From Sipunculus nudus (Eukaryota > Annelida > Sipuncula > Golfingiida > Sipunculidae): a DNA stretch of 64,000 nucleotides. The notes beneath the pieces are model-generated. The model worked only from the letters and a program-made list of their open reading frames with translations. It was not told where the DNA came from and made no database searches. The translations under genes were made by a program, and so were the position numbers. The stretch is taken from NCBI GenBank assembly GCA_026874595.1, contig CM049310.1, forward strand, positions 81,640,556 through 81,704,555. The letters are read 5' to 3'. Below are positions 1 to 11,415 of this stretch, in pieces (positions within the stretch are counted from its first letter, which is position 1; each line of letters begins with the position of its first letter).

Positions 1-416
1 CCTTTACTGGCGGATTCACGGGCGCGGAGGGCAACTTTAAATGGCGATGTTCAGCATAATATATATTTTCATATAAAAATGATTTTATTTAACATATCAA
101 ATTCTTCGAAAATTCTCCGGCCAACTTCAATTTGTGTGAATTTACATGTCTCCTCTGACACTACGGTTTGCCGTGATTTTTGACATACATATGCTCCGGG
201 TTTGTCCGAAGACATTCCACCATTCGCACAAGAACGTATTCGTCCAGGTCATGCAGACTCCGACACAAGAATAACTCAGAGACAGGACACTTATACCAAA
301 TGTCGGATTCAAAGAGACAGTAACATTGTACACCCAAGAAATGAAACTATGACAGACTTTTTGACATCAGAACTAAATGCTCGCCCAAAACCGTGCGTAG
401 CACGGGTAATTGCTAG
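1..416 (+). mobile_element. Helitron-like element, 3' end (5' end outside window or lost)
   Basis: The end at 391-416 has the Helitron signature. A perfect 6-bp stem hairpin (CCGTGC GTA GCACGG) is followed after a few bases by CTAG, with T as the next base. The same terminus recurs at 3115-3142. Upstream text (GACATACATATGCTCCGGGT, GTTTGTCCGAAGA) recurs at 500-535. No Rep/helicase coding is visible. Confidence 0.7.
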
Positions 417-1639
417 TCTATATATTAATAGCGTAAGGCGATTTTTGTGATTTTCCGTATCTTCTCTGATACAACCGTACGGTTTGCTGTGATTTTCGAC
501 ATACACATGCTCCGGGTTTGTCCGAAGAGATTCCGCCAACTTTTATTTGCAATATTTGCGTATTACTTGAATAATTAATAATTTTAATATTTGCTCCCCC
601 GCGGGCGCCTCTTTTCTTTGTGTCTTCGGGCCCGGTAACACAATGGCCATAGAGTGTGTGATGGCGGGACAGAGTTTCACTCCAGGGGGCCCTATGTGGG
701 GTTTTCGTACAATTTGCGGTTTCATCCCCGAAATAATCCCCACCGGCAATCCCTTCTCAAAAGGGGATCTTTGAAAGAATTGTTTTGCAGGCCTTCTGCG
801 ACCCGGGGGTCGCACGAGGACTCCTTCCTGCGACCAACCTGACCTGATATGCTTGACTGCACATCAACCGGGTCGCGGAATCCGTGATGGTTTAACAGCG
901 CACACGCGGTCGCACGAAGTCCAGGGCCTAGCATGCGATTGAGATGCTTGACAAATATTCACAAACATATGCATATGTAGACCTGCTATGTAATAGATGT
1001 AAAGAAAATGTTAACCAAATTCACGTCGTGGTTGGTAAAATGTGATGTGTACACGTGTGGATTTGTAAAAGTTGTAAACATAATCTAATACTTATAAAAG
1101 GAATTCGGTTCATGTTTGTTCGCAGTGTTCTCTAAAACCGCGTTGTGTACAATAGTGTGCCATACATCATTTTAAAGGTTATTATCCCCGCAGTGACATA
1201 GGCGATATGAAAATAAATAACGTTTAATATACATATAATTTTGGAGGATTTTTCCGCATTTTTACCGAGCACAGCCGAACTGCCTTCGGCAATCACCGGA
1301 ATGCGTGCATCGTGGTCACTTAACCTCTAACACTAAGGACTAATGTTCATATGAATAACGCTTGCTTTCAATGAGGGATTTGACCCACGTGCGTGGTCAG
1401 TAAAAGAGAAAAACACAGGTTTCTCGCTTTATGAAAGGAGAGTTCAACCCAGGAGGATTAATGACAAAACCCAATTTCAGGAACAGGGCTGGGGTGGTGT
1501 CGGGGGTTTCAGGCCTCAAAATTTGTCTGATACGATGAAAAAAGGGTTGTGGTGGCTGAAAATGGGATACGGACCTACTGCATGGAGTCCCGCTGGGTCC
1601 GCTTCTGCTACTTACGATGTATGCATACTGTGGTTGGCT

Positions 1640-2075
1640 TCATATTCACGAGGCTGAAATTTCGCGATTTCTCCATTTTTAATGTTTCGCGAGGGTCTCA
1701 TTTTCGAGATCTCACCAGAACCTATATCAAATCTTTGGTAAAGCCATTCCTGTGTGTATTATAAAATGAGAATAATTCATGATCTTGTGATATTCTTCTA
1801 ATATAAGGATGGGCCCGTACACACAGCACAGGTTCTTTAGTTCAAATTTAAGGGAACGTTTTCCCTTTACCTGCATGGATGTAATTTATATTAAGATTTC
1901 CCACTGTTCTAACCTAAAACCCATACAAGTATTGGCTACACTTAATGCTGCCTTAAGAAGGACATACTCAGTTGGCCAATTTTTCCCGAGGGTGTCATTT
2001 TCGCGATTATTTCCCATTCGCGAATATCGCGAATTTAAAACTCTCGCGAACAAAAAGGCAACCACAGTATTTCTG
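1640..2075 (+). repeat. CGCGA-rich dispersed repeat
   Basis: TTTCGCGAT, ATTCGCGAATATCGCGAAT and CTCGCGA motifs recur here. Related text is at 32590-32645 (TTTTCGCGAATATCGTGAAT, CCCTCGCGAGTAAAAAGCCA) and, weakly, at 49290-49345. It is a dispersed family of unknown class. Confidence 0.55.
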
Positions 2076-3014
2076 TTTCCTTCTTCAGGAACAGTTTCCT
2101 TGCAACGTACATTTAATTAATCTTTAGTGTGTTCATCACATCAACCTATCCTTTATACGTCCAACGATAGAAACCAGTCAAATACGAACGAAACACAGGA
2201 TGCCTCCGCGTCTCATTCCGGTTCGCAAGTAAACAATGACTGACCAGGTCTAAAAGTAAACATACCGGGATATGATTTTTTCCGCGAGCACAGCGCCACA
2301 AAATAACATTAGAATTATTTGTACATATCGTATTAAGAGAGTATCTAACTAAAAATCTATATTTTCTTTTAACTTTTATAATAAAAAATGAGCCAACATT
2401 CAATATCGCAGTAAATATATATCCGAAACCGCGGTAAAAAGCCCGGTATACCGGGTTTATAAGCTAGTGTGAAATAAAAGATTGCCGACCACCGGAACTG
2501 ACACGAATCAACTTGAAGCTTATTTTGACTTAAAATGTTTTGAATATCGAGATTTTTTCTCATTACTACATTTACGAATGTATAATTCCTGTAAAAAATG
2601 TAGATTTAATACGGTTATACTGGTATTTGTCTCTTTTATATCCATATGACATCTCATTCAAAAATGTTTATGTAATACTCTTTATTTTTAAAGACTTTAT
2701 TTTTATCATTCAGTATGTATGCTTATTGCGTATAAGCCATGGCCATAATTGTTTTTATTTTCACAAATAAAACTGGTATTTTTGCATTCTTTTCTTAGGT
2801 CTATTCCATGGGCGGTTTCTTTTGTATGTAATTGTGATATTTTTTATCAGTTTATCATGTCACATGGTACATGTGTAGGTACTATTTGTGAAAGACCCCG
2901 ACCACATGTTAGGCACTGGCTTTTGGCGAAGGTGAACGACTGTACGCTGTTCCCAAATATGTTCCGAACGCTGTTCCAAAAGATTTTTATCAACAACACC
3001 ATACATACAATGGA

Positions 3015-3142
3015 TATATATATTAAAAGCGTAACACGATTTTTGTGATTTTCCGTATCTCCGGATTTCCGGTGGATTTCCGATACCACCGTACGGATTG
3101 TTGTGTTCGCCCCAAACCGTGCGTAGCACGGGTAATTGCTAG
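3015..3142 (+). mobile_element. miniature Helitron-like element (128 bp)
   Basis: It starts TATATATATTAAAAGCGTAA, where the usual TC has changed to TA. It shares CGATTTTTGTGATTTTCCGT with the terminus at 417. It ends with the hairpin CCGTGC GTA GCACGG and CTAG, followed by T. It holds both ends and almost nothing else. Confidence 0.6.
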
Positions 3143-5090
3143 TTTTTAATTAATAGACGTCAAATAATAACTGAATAGGTCTTTGTTAAGTAACTTCCCT
3201 GAAAAAAAAATTGTAACAGCACCGGGGCCTTCTTTGCTGTGACAATGCGAAGGGGACATTCCAATGGCCGAATACTAACACAAGTTCCTTCCTCTGGACC
3301 ATCCCCATCTAAATGAAATAGAGAACGACGATTATCTGCCTCCTTCCTACGTTAAATGGCAGAAACACTCATGCGCGTCGGCCAGCCGGCGACAAAGCGG
3401 AAAAAAATCACTTTCCTATATTTGACATATACTTTTAGCGGACGACTGTTTCCCTATATTTTGAGCTTAGTGATGCACGGTACGACCATGATCATATTTC
3501 TTTTAAAAAAGGGAGCTTTATTATCAATTTCACGGATGGTGTAACATTAAAACCTTTGCATAATGGTATAAGTATCTAATTTTAACACAACTATATTATG
3601 TTGGCAACATTCCGGAAGGTCCTTTTACTTCACTTATTGTGTATTTGGCTCAACGAAGACACGGGCCGTATGCTTCTTATAATCACCATGACATTGCTTT
3701 GTGTACTGTTCCCGTTTTATAATAAAAATACACGTATTTAAATTGGGGACTTTATGCAAATAGCTTACCATAATTGAACTCGATAAAACAGGATGCATGA
3801 GATTATTATTTTTTTTTCTTCAAGGACATAGATCGTTGCGGAGTTTGGAATTCCATCGATGAAAGTGCACGTGGGGTGGTGACTTAAACGAACTCTCAAA
3901 TATATTTACCATTTTAGTCTCCCTTAGTGGTTAACTCCTTCCCTTGATATAATATATTTTAATATATTTCCTTTACTCCCAACTCTTGCTATATCTATTG
4001 TATGTATATATATAGGCTATACAGAAGTATTTTTTTCAGGTTTTAAAAACAATCTTTTTCATAGTTTAAATTTTATTTAATTCACCATTTACAAACATTC
4101 AACCAGATTTAAAAGGTTTTATGACAATATAATGAGGCAGTCAACGCATACCATGTCCCAATTGTTCTCAGGATCAGATGCAGAATAGACAGAATATCTC
4201 ATAATTGCCATGTGTATATAGTCGAGATGCCAGTATCGGGAGTACCTATTAACTGTCCAAACTGTTGTTAATATTGTTGAATTAAATCCTTGGAAATGAA
4301 AAACTAGATTTAGGCAAAATGTTTAACCAGTTTTTATGATTGATCCTTGAATTATTGAAGTAACTAAAATGTTCGTCAATAGCGACCCTAATTTTCATAT
4401 TATAAAAAAAAGATCGGCATATGCGTCATGATATCTCAAATGTGTCAGTAGACCCCCACCATCACAAATCCTTCAAAACCCTTGTACTTAAGACAATTCA
4501 TATGTTCGCAATGGAATAAACCAAGCTACTCAACTGATGTTAAATATTGACGTGTTTTATTGTCATTAAAGTGAGTGAGCAAATGATACTTGTCTCCGGC
4601 TCCTATAAAAGTAAGGGGGACGGGGGGCCCTCACTTGAAACAAGGTCCATCGAACATCATTTAGTTTACGAGCTGAATATGTTTACTCTTCGTCTGAGTG
4701 GACTGTGGTTATTTAGTTATGCGGTACTACAAGACCAAGGGAATTTTTTACCTTGCCCAAAGGCCTGGTATGTAAACGTTTATCACGTATTCTTAAGCTA
4801 TTTATCAAACGTAATGTTTTACAGGTGTCTCCATTACTTACAATAACCACGTTATATGAAACTGGGAAAGATCCTTCATGCAGACATAATTCCTTCCTCC
4901 TTCCACGTTGATACCCATATAATTCTACTAGATTCTTATAAACGGTAAAATATAGGAACCAAAAAAATGAAAATTAAGAGTATTACAGGAAAAACTATTG
5001 GGTATTTATATCCTGAAAGAGGTAAGTAATTTATATATATATGTGTGTGTGTTTGTGTGTGTGTATTTAAATATATTTATGTATATATAC
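3143..5090. other. no gene seen; AT-rich unannotated DNA
   Basis: Only short ORFs without family motifs occur, and (TG)n/(TA)n tracts lie near 5035-5090. I see nothing further. Confidence 0.5.
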
Positions 5091-5092
5091 TA

Positions 5093-6033
5093 CAGTTAAA
5101 ACTTCGTTGTGTCAAATTCGGTTATGTAGAATTCTCGAATGTGTCGAAGTCGAATATGTCCCTGCAAAAAAAAAGAACAGTTAAAACTTTACTAATTTAA
5201 CTACTTTTGTTTCGAACTCGGATGTGTCGAAGTGTTTTGTCGGTCCCCAGCTAGTATTTTTATCGCTTAACTCGATGTCAAGTCGCCTGAATGTTTGGAA
5301 AAAAATTGTGCACGGCCCGTCAATCATGATTGGGCAGTGGTCACCAGTTAAACGTAATTAATACCGGCAAGGCGCTTAAATTACTCATCAAGCGCGATGG
5401 CTCTGTCGCTCAACTCGAGGTCATGTCGCTTTAATGTTATGATTACAGTTGTGAAAGGTGCATCAACCATACCTACGGCGGTGATGACCAGTTACATAAT
5501 TAATACCGGCAAGGATCTTACCCATCAGGCGCGATGGTTTACACATCTTGTCCCTTGTTTACCATGCAGTTTGGCCAATTAGTCACTCAAAATCATGCCT
5601 TTCTTCTCTCGTCGACAAAGCATTAACTCAAATGAGAAGTTATTAACAAACCAAACATAATGGAATCCCTTTTCTTTGATGTGTCTAAAATAAACATACA
5701 GGACTCTATAGGGAGGAAGATGACACCTTTCAGACTGATTCTCATTTAAATTAGAGCACGTTATACTGCTTTACTGCTTTACTTCTTTATTTAATCCTAT
5801 TTTGGTGGTACTTACCTGTTTTTACTATAAATAAATACATTTATTATAACATTTATATCACTCTTTCGCGCAAACATTTGTTAGAACTGTATTATACAGG
5901 CCCTATACATCTGCAGTATTCATCCATAATAATCAAGGCTGGAGAAGGTTGAATATAATGAATATAGGTTGTCTCGAACTCCGGTTGGGTTGAAGTAAAT
6001 TTCAGTCCTTCGACTTCGACACCACGAGGTTTA

Positions 6034-6036
<3 letters not shown>
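5093..6036. mobile_element. non-autonomous pogo/Tc1-like element (944 bp)
   Basis: The inverted ends are CAGTTAAAACTTCGTTGTGT and, at the right on the other strand, CAGTAAACCTCGTGGTGTC. TA lies on both sides (5091-5092 and 6037-6038). The right end abuts a (TA)n run. Internally about 130 bp is tandemly duplicated (5265-5400 and 5400-5540; both hold AATTAATACCGGCAAGG). No transposase is visible. Its 5540-5890 part recurs at 7390-7745. Confidence 0.65.
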
Positions 6037-6119
<83 letters not shown>

Positions 6120-6235
6120 GATATGTAGAAAAATAGGTAGAAATGATCTGCGGGTATACAGTCTTTCCTCCGCGGTCACACAGCGCTCTATGCTTGCAAC
6201 ACACACACACACACCCTCACACACACACACATATA
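6033..6235. repeat. (TA)n-(GA)n-(CA)n microsatellite cluster
   Basis: About 45 bp of TA is followed by about 35 bp of GA (6083-6117), then CA tracts at 6198-6232. A 112-codon minus ORF across it is an artefact of the repeats. Confidence 0.9.
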
Positions 6236-6239
6236 TATA

Positions 6240-7290
6240 ACGTACAAATAGGAAAAGTCACAGGATTAACCTGCGGAAGCGTGGGCCAATAAGGTCTTTT
6301 CAAATTTCAAATCGATAACCATTCACACAGAAACGAACCAAGATTCTTCTTTAAATGACCGTCACACTTCAAACAGCACGGTTCAGTTTTCGTTCAAAGC
6401 TCTATCCAATAGATTCTAAACCCATTCATTTACACGGGTCCAGGAAGGACTTCAAGGATGTAGTGTCACTTAAATACGAATAAAATTTGATTATGGGCCG
6501 AACAGGTGAATGCAAACACGTGTTAACTGAATCAGAGAAAAGAAACACCTGTTCGAGAGCATCCCACAGTAAGCCCGCCCATTTGGCAGAGGCTTGCATT
6601 CATGTGAAAGGAGATTTCTAGTTTTCTAGCTGTAAATTTACTACCAAAACTTGGACATTACTCGTGTCCCGTATTTGAGACACGAGTCGATTCAATGTGA
6701 GGATTTTGCCGGGTTAAAGTTAAAAATTAACCAAGGCTCTTTCAATCGAACAAGAAAGACTCTTAAAATGTCGTGTTTGTGTCATTCGGGACACCATATT
6801 CATATTGTGAGTGGAGGAATTTTTCTTTTTGCTGTCAATTCCAGGCAAACTGCTTTAAGTGCAGGCATGTTATTGCCACTTCGGGGTCCGTATCTTGAAT
6901 ATTTATTACCGAGCAAGCTGCACTTTACGGTCAGTGAAAGTTCTTAATTTTCATGTGACGTGACAATGCGTCCATCGTCGCTTAGGCTATTACCAAGGTA
7001 CATTGTGCAAACTCTAGTGTAAATCCTATTTCTGTTATGAGAAGAAGAGAAAAATAACACTTGATCTTTGGCTAAGATGGAGTTTGACGAAACTCTGTGA
7101 GGTGTTTATAGATGACAATTATCTTATCACCTCGGATAGGAACCTATGTTTTTCACTGTTAGTTGAATCGTTTGTAAGTTAATAAAATTTTAACATGTTC
7201 CAAGCTCCACGTTATCTCCGCGACTTTGTCTCAGTTTCCGGATTCATGCGGATATTTTCCGATCACTCCCGATGTTGGTCCCGATATTAG
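6240..7290. other. no gene seen
   Basis: The only structure noted is a 10-bp inverted pair, CGAACAGGTG (6499) and CACCTGTTCG (6548). ORFs are short and featureless. Confidence 0.45.
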
Positions 7291-7319
7291 ACGATTGTCA
7301 CTTCGGAATAAATCGGTGA

Positions 7320-7745
7320 CAACATTGACAAATTATGAGTTTTCTTTAACACATCAGGCTTGCCACCTATACCCATAAGGCACGATGGTTTACACACCTG
7401 GTCCGTTGTTTACCATGCAGTTTGGCCAATATGTCACTCAAAATCATGCCTTTCTTCTCTCGTCGACAAAGCATTAATTCGAAATGAGAAGTTATTAATG
7501 AACTAAACATAATTGAATCCTTATCTTTGATGTGTCTAGGATAAACATATAGGACTCTCTAGGGAGGAAGATGACACCTTTCAGACTGATTCTTATTTAA
7601 AATAGAGCACGTCATACTGCTTTACTGCCTCACTTCTTTATTTACTTAATCCTATTTTGGTGGTACGTACGTGTTTTTATTATTAATAATTACATTTTTT
7701 ATAACATTTATGTTGTTCTTTCACGCAAACATTTGTTAGAACTAT
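7320..7745. repeat. second copy of the internal part of the 5093-6036 element
   Basis: Long stretches match 5530-5890, for example ACCATGCAGTTTGGCCAAT, CTCTCGTCGACAAAGCATTA and GGGAGGAAGATGACACCTTT. The element's TIRs are not found here, so it is a truncated copy or a separate relative. Confidence 0.75.
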
Positions 7746-7869
7746 GTAATATGATCTGTATCGAATCGGAGTGAATACTGTGCTTTGTTTTCCTTGTCCT
7801 GACCTTACATCTACGATCATTTCCAAAAGGATTTTTTGCATACTTTCTGTTTAAATAATACAATGAGAA

Positions 7870-8257
7870 GTATTTGCGGTCTGGAGGTAGAGCACAGGAC
7901 TCAAAGCCGGGAGGCCATGAGTTCGAATCTCAGCAGAGGAGCGGTGAGATGTTCATGGTCTGTCTCAACCCATGCAGGGTGAGCGCTCTGTGGGCTTAAT
8001 TGGAAAGCTTTGCCCCAAGGCCGTGTATCACTCAAAAACATGTTCGTCTTCGGCCGGTTGTCAAACAAATCTGTGGGGTTGATTGAACAACCAGGACCTG
8101 CAGGTGCGGTAAACACCGGGTTTGGGTGACACAAGGATGTAAAATAAAATGACAGGAATTACCCTGTCATATAGTCCCAAAACGTAATGGAGGTGTTCAT
8201 ACCTAGCTTAAGAATCTACCATTAAAATGGAGATAAAAATGCCCCCCCCCCCCCCTT
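7870..8257 (+). mobile_element. tRNA-derived SINE, family S, copy 1
   Basis: The head reads GGTAGAGCACAGGACT with a B-box-like GAGTTCGAATCTC. Then comes the conserved body GCGGTGAGATGTTCA, CTCTGTGGGCTTAAT, CTGCAGGTGCGGTAAACACC and CACAAGGATGTAAAATAAAA, ending in a poly-C run. Copies S2 at 14930, S3 at 37760 and S4 (minus) at 24260 share the same order. A 77-codon minus ORF here is incidental. Confidence 0.75.
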
Positions 8258-8590
8258 AAAAATAAAAAAAAAGTATCTTAGTCTAGTTTATTCAAAAGTC
8301 AGATCGATTTTTTGATGGAGAGACATTCTTACATCCCTTGGCCTCTACGCCGCTGAGAACGACAATTTCATCTTCAAATATTATTACCTCTATGGGTGAC
8401 TGACAGAGAAACAGTAAATCTTTTCCTTATTAGAGGCAAGATGTACAGAATCACTGGAGATAAATACAGCTATGCATTTATAATATGTCATGGCGGATAT
8501 TACAATTGGCATTCTTAGGAATACAAGGGCAAGCCATGTGAGTTCGGGGGGGGGGGGAGGGGAGGGGGGCTATTGTTGGATGCTCCCAAA
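8258..8590. other. no gene; poly-G tract
   Basis: AT-rich DNA with a G-rich run near 8545-8570. Nothing else is supported. Confidence 0.45.
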
Positions 8591-8830
8591 AGCGTGCTTG
8601 AATTCACTTATTCGGCCAATATCCATGGTTCATTCGTGCATAAGTGACTGTACATATTGCGACTATAAATAAAACCTTCATGACGTTAATAAAACCGAAT
8701 CATGTGCCGGATCCACACCAAAATCTAATCGATTCTTTATTAGCACTTCCAAAAATGACATAAATATTTCATGCGATTTCATGATTGCGTGAGTTATGTT
8801 TGAAACAAACACACACTGACACACACATAA
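8590..8830 (+). repeat. dispersed repeat R, copy 1 (possible non-LTR 3' region)
   Basis: It shares ordered blocks with 63620-63840: CGTGCATAAGTGACTGTACAT, GGATCCACACCAAAATCTAA, ATTCTTTATTAGC, TTTCATGATTGCGTGAGTTA and AACAAACACACAC. The layout resembles molluscan non-LTR or SINE tails. Class not proven. Confidence 0.55.
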
Positions 8831-9610
8831 ACGTCTACGACGATGCGAACGTTATCGCCAAGGTTGATTTCCTCGGCTGGAAGCAGTCTCTATTTATTGA
8901 CACAAATAATGAGCCAAACGCAGCTGCAACAACCTGTTATAATTACGGCTGATCAACAGCTGACAATAAGATGTCGAATATACAGAAAAACAGGTCCACC
9001 TAATGTTTAAACTGAGTGTATTAGAAATTTAAAGGTATATAAAAAGATGCAATAATGCGTGTATTATCTGATGCTACAAGAGTTCATACTGGCTGGACAC
9101 AAAATCTTCTTAGGAAAAAATATCCTAGCACACGAAGTGACTGTCTCTGATTTTCCTGTTTAAACTTTGTTATGGTTCGCTGTATGTGTGTGTAAACACA
9201 GTACAGTCCACATGTCTCTCTTCACCGTTATATGTACAAGATAGCGTTACAAGAGGTCCAATCTTGCGCATGCATGACAGCTCTAAAACGGAGAAGAAAA
9301 GAATAATGAAATAAGAAACACAGAAGAAAAAAATATAGAAAGCTTGACAAATTTGTGTGAAGTTGCCAATTGGTGGCATGGGCGGTGTGATTATTTTTGG
9401 CACCACTGATCCCCTCCGATGTAAACCTATTTTCCCTTTTGCACCGGAGAAAGCAAAGGGTTATTGAGCAAAATATTTACAAATAAAGAGAAAACGCTTT
9501 AGAAAAAAGGGCACTGATACACAGAGCGGTATTACCGTAATTAACTATATTGAGTAACCCATTGACGTACAGAGAAGACAGACCAATATATCGATAGAAA
9601 ACGAAACTGG
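8830..9610. other. no gene seen
   Basis: AT-rich sequence with short ORFs only. Confidence 0.45.
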
Positions 9611-9614
9611 GCGG

Positions 9615-9710
9615 CTTCGATAGGAGGGGTGGGGCTCCGGGTTCAAAGCCAGAAAATCATGAATTAAAATCTGAGTCGAGGCGGTGAGATTATTATAGTC
9701 GACCTACAGT
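9615..9710 (+). repeat. 5' fragment of SINE family S
   Basis: GGGTTCAAAGCCAGAAAATC, AATCTGAGTCGAGGCGGTGA and a truncated body match the heads of the copies at 7870 and 37760. The body beyond GTCGACC is missing. Confidence 0.55.
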
Positions 9711-9767
9711 ATATACAATATCTGTAAGTTACAAAGTGATTCTTGTAGAATTGTTGGCTGTATGCAG

Positions 9768-11345
9768 CGCCCCCTAGTGGCCATATCCCGAAATTTAAAA
9801 CTTACTGTCGAGATATAAGTGTAAGACATAAGATGTACCAGTTTCAAAGTGATTCGTGTAATATTGTTGGCTGTAGAATGCTTTATGTAAGACGTTAGAA
9901 CCAGCAAGCAGATGAAATTGAGAGCAACTGAAAAACAGACAAACATACTGACAAAGTGACACAAGATTGAGACCAGATGACATTACAAAGTTATGACGAA
10001 GCCCCAGAGGGAGGAAATAAGTTACAGTGTATGTAATAAAGGTTTATAGTTTTGGAGTTATGGCCAAAAAATGATATGATGTAGAGGTTCGAGTGCAACG
10101 CCCCCTAGAGGCCATATCCCGAAATTAAAAACTTACTGTCGAGATATAAGTGTAAGACATAAGATGTACCAGTTTCAAAATGATTCGTGTAAAATTGATG
10201 GCTGTAGAATGCTATATGTAAGACGCAAGAACCAGCAAGCAGATGAAATTGAGAGCAACTGAAAACAGACAAACATACTGACAAAGTGACACAAGATTGA
10301 GACCAGATGACATTACAAAGTTATGACGAAGACCCAGAGGGAGGAAATAAGTTACAGTGTATGTAATTAAGGTTTATAGTTTTGGAGTTATGGCCAAAAA
10401 ATGATATGATGTAGAGGTTCGAGTGCAACGCCCCCTAGAGGCCATATCCCGAAATTAAAAACTTACTGTCGAGATATAAGTGTAAGACATAAGATGTACC
10501 AGTTTCAAAATGATTCGTGTAAAATAGTTGGCTGTAGAATGCTATATGTAAGACGCAAGAACCAGCAAGCTGGTGAAATCGAGAGCAACTGAAAAACAGA
10601 CAGACATACTGACAAAGTGACACAAGATTGAGACCAGATGACATTACAAAGTTATGACAAAGACCTAGAGGGAGGAAATAAGCTACAGTGTATGTAATTA
10701 AGGTTTATAATTTTGGAGTTATGGCCAAAAAATGATATGATGTAGAGGTTCGAGTGCAGCGCCCCCGAGAGGCCATATCCCAAAATTTAAAACTTACTGT
10801 CCAGATATTAGTGTAAGACATAAGATGTACCAGTTTCAAAGTGATTCGTGTACAATTGTTGGCTGTAGAATGCTATATGTAAGACGCAAGAACCAGCAAG
10901 CAGATGAAATTGAGAGCAACTGAAAACAGACAGACATACTGACAAAGTGACACAAGATTGAGACCAGATGACATTACAAAGTTATGACAAAGACCCAGAG
11001 GGAGGAAATAAGCTACAGTGTATGTAATTAAGGTTTATAGTTTTGGAGTTATGGCCATATCCCGAAATTTAAAACTTACTGTCGAGATATTAGTGTAAGA
11101 CATAATATGTACCAGTTCCAAAAGGATTCCTGCAAACCAGTGGCTTGTAGAATGCTACATGTAAGACTCGCGAACCAGGAATTAGGCAAAATGGAGGACA
11201 ACTGACAAGCAGACAGACAAACTGACAAAGTGACACAAGATTGAGACCAGATGATCTCACTAGGTTATGGAGAGGTCCCAGAGGAAGAAAATACGCTATA
11301 GTTTATGTAATTGAGGTTTATAGTTTTGGAGATATGGCCAAAAAA
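9768..11345. repeat. tandem array of ~331-bp units
   Basis: Five head-to-tail units start near 9768, 10098, 10429, 10760 and 11055. Each carries GAGGCCATATCCCGAAAT, GAGATATAAGTGTAAGACAT, CCAGCAAGCAGATGAAATTG, GACACAAGATTGAGACCAGA and TTTTGGAGTTATGGCCAAAA. Units 1-4 are very similar. The fifth lacks about 45 bp at its start and is the most diverged. The array runs straight into (TA)n at 11350. Minus-strand ORFs in units 1 and 3 are periodic artefacts. Confidence 0.9.
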
Positions 11346-11348
11346 TTA

Positions 11349-11412
<64 letters not shown>
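11346..11412. repeat. (TA)n microsatellite at the array edge
   Basis: It is a pure TA run directly joined to the last 331-bp unit. Confidence 0.9.

Positions 11413-11415
<3 letters not shown>

Larger units (their letters stand above)
417..3142 (+). mobile_element. possible second Helitron, immediately adjacent
   Basis: The sequence begins TCTATATATTAATAGCG, a TC-starting 5' Helitron terminus, directly after the CTAG of the preceding element. The next hairpin-CTAG 3' end lies at 3115-3142. A second 5'-like terminus at 3015 means the 3' end may instead belong to a 128-bp copy. The GC-rich stretch at 590-960 and the rest show no convincing coding. Confidence 0.4.

Noticed and set aside
5892-6230. 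112-codon minus-strand ORF
   Set aside because: It consists mostly of translated (TA)n, (GA)n and (CA)n microsatellites.
9704-10644. Near-identical minus-strand ORFs (SLCQYVCLFFSC type)
   Set aside because: They recur because the 331-bp unit recurs, and other units carry breaks.
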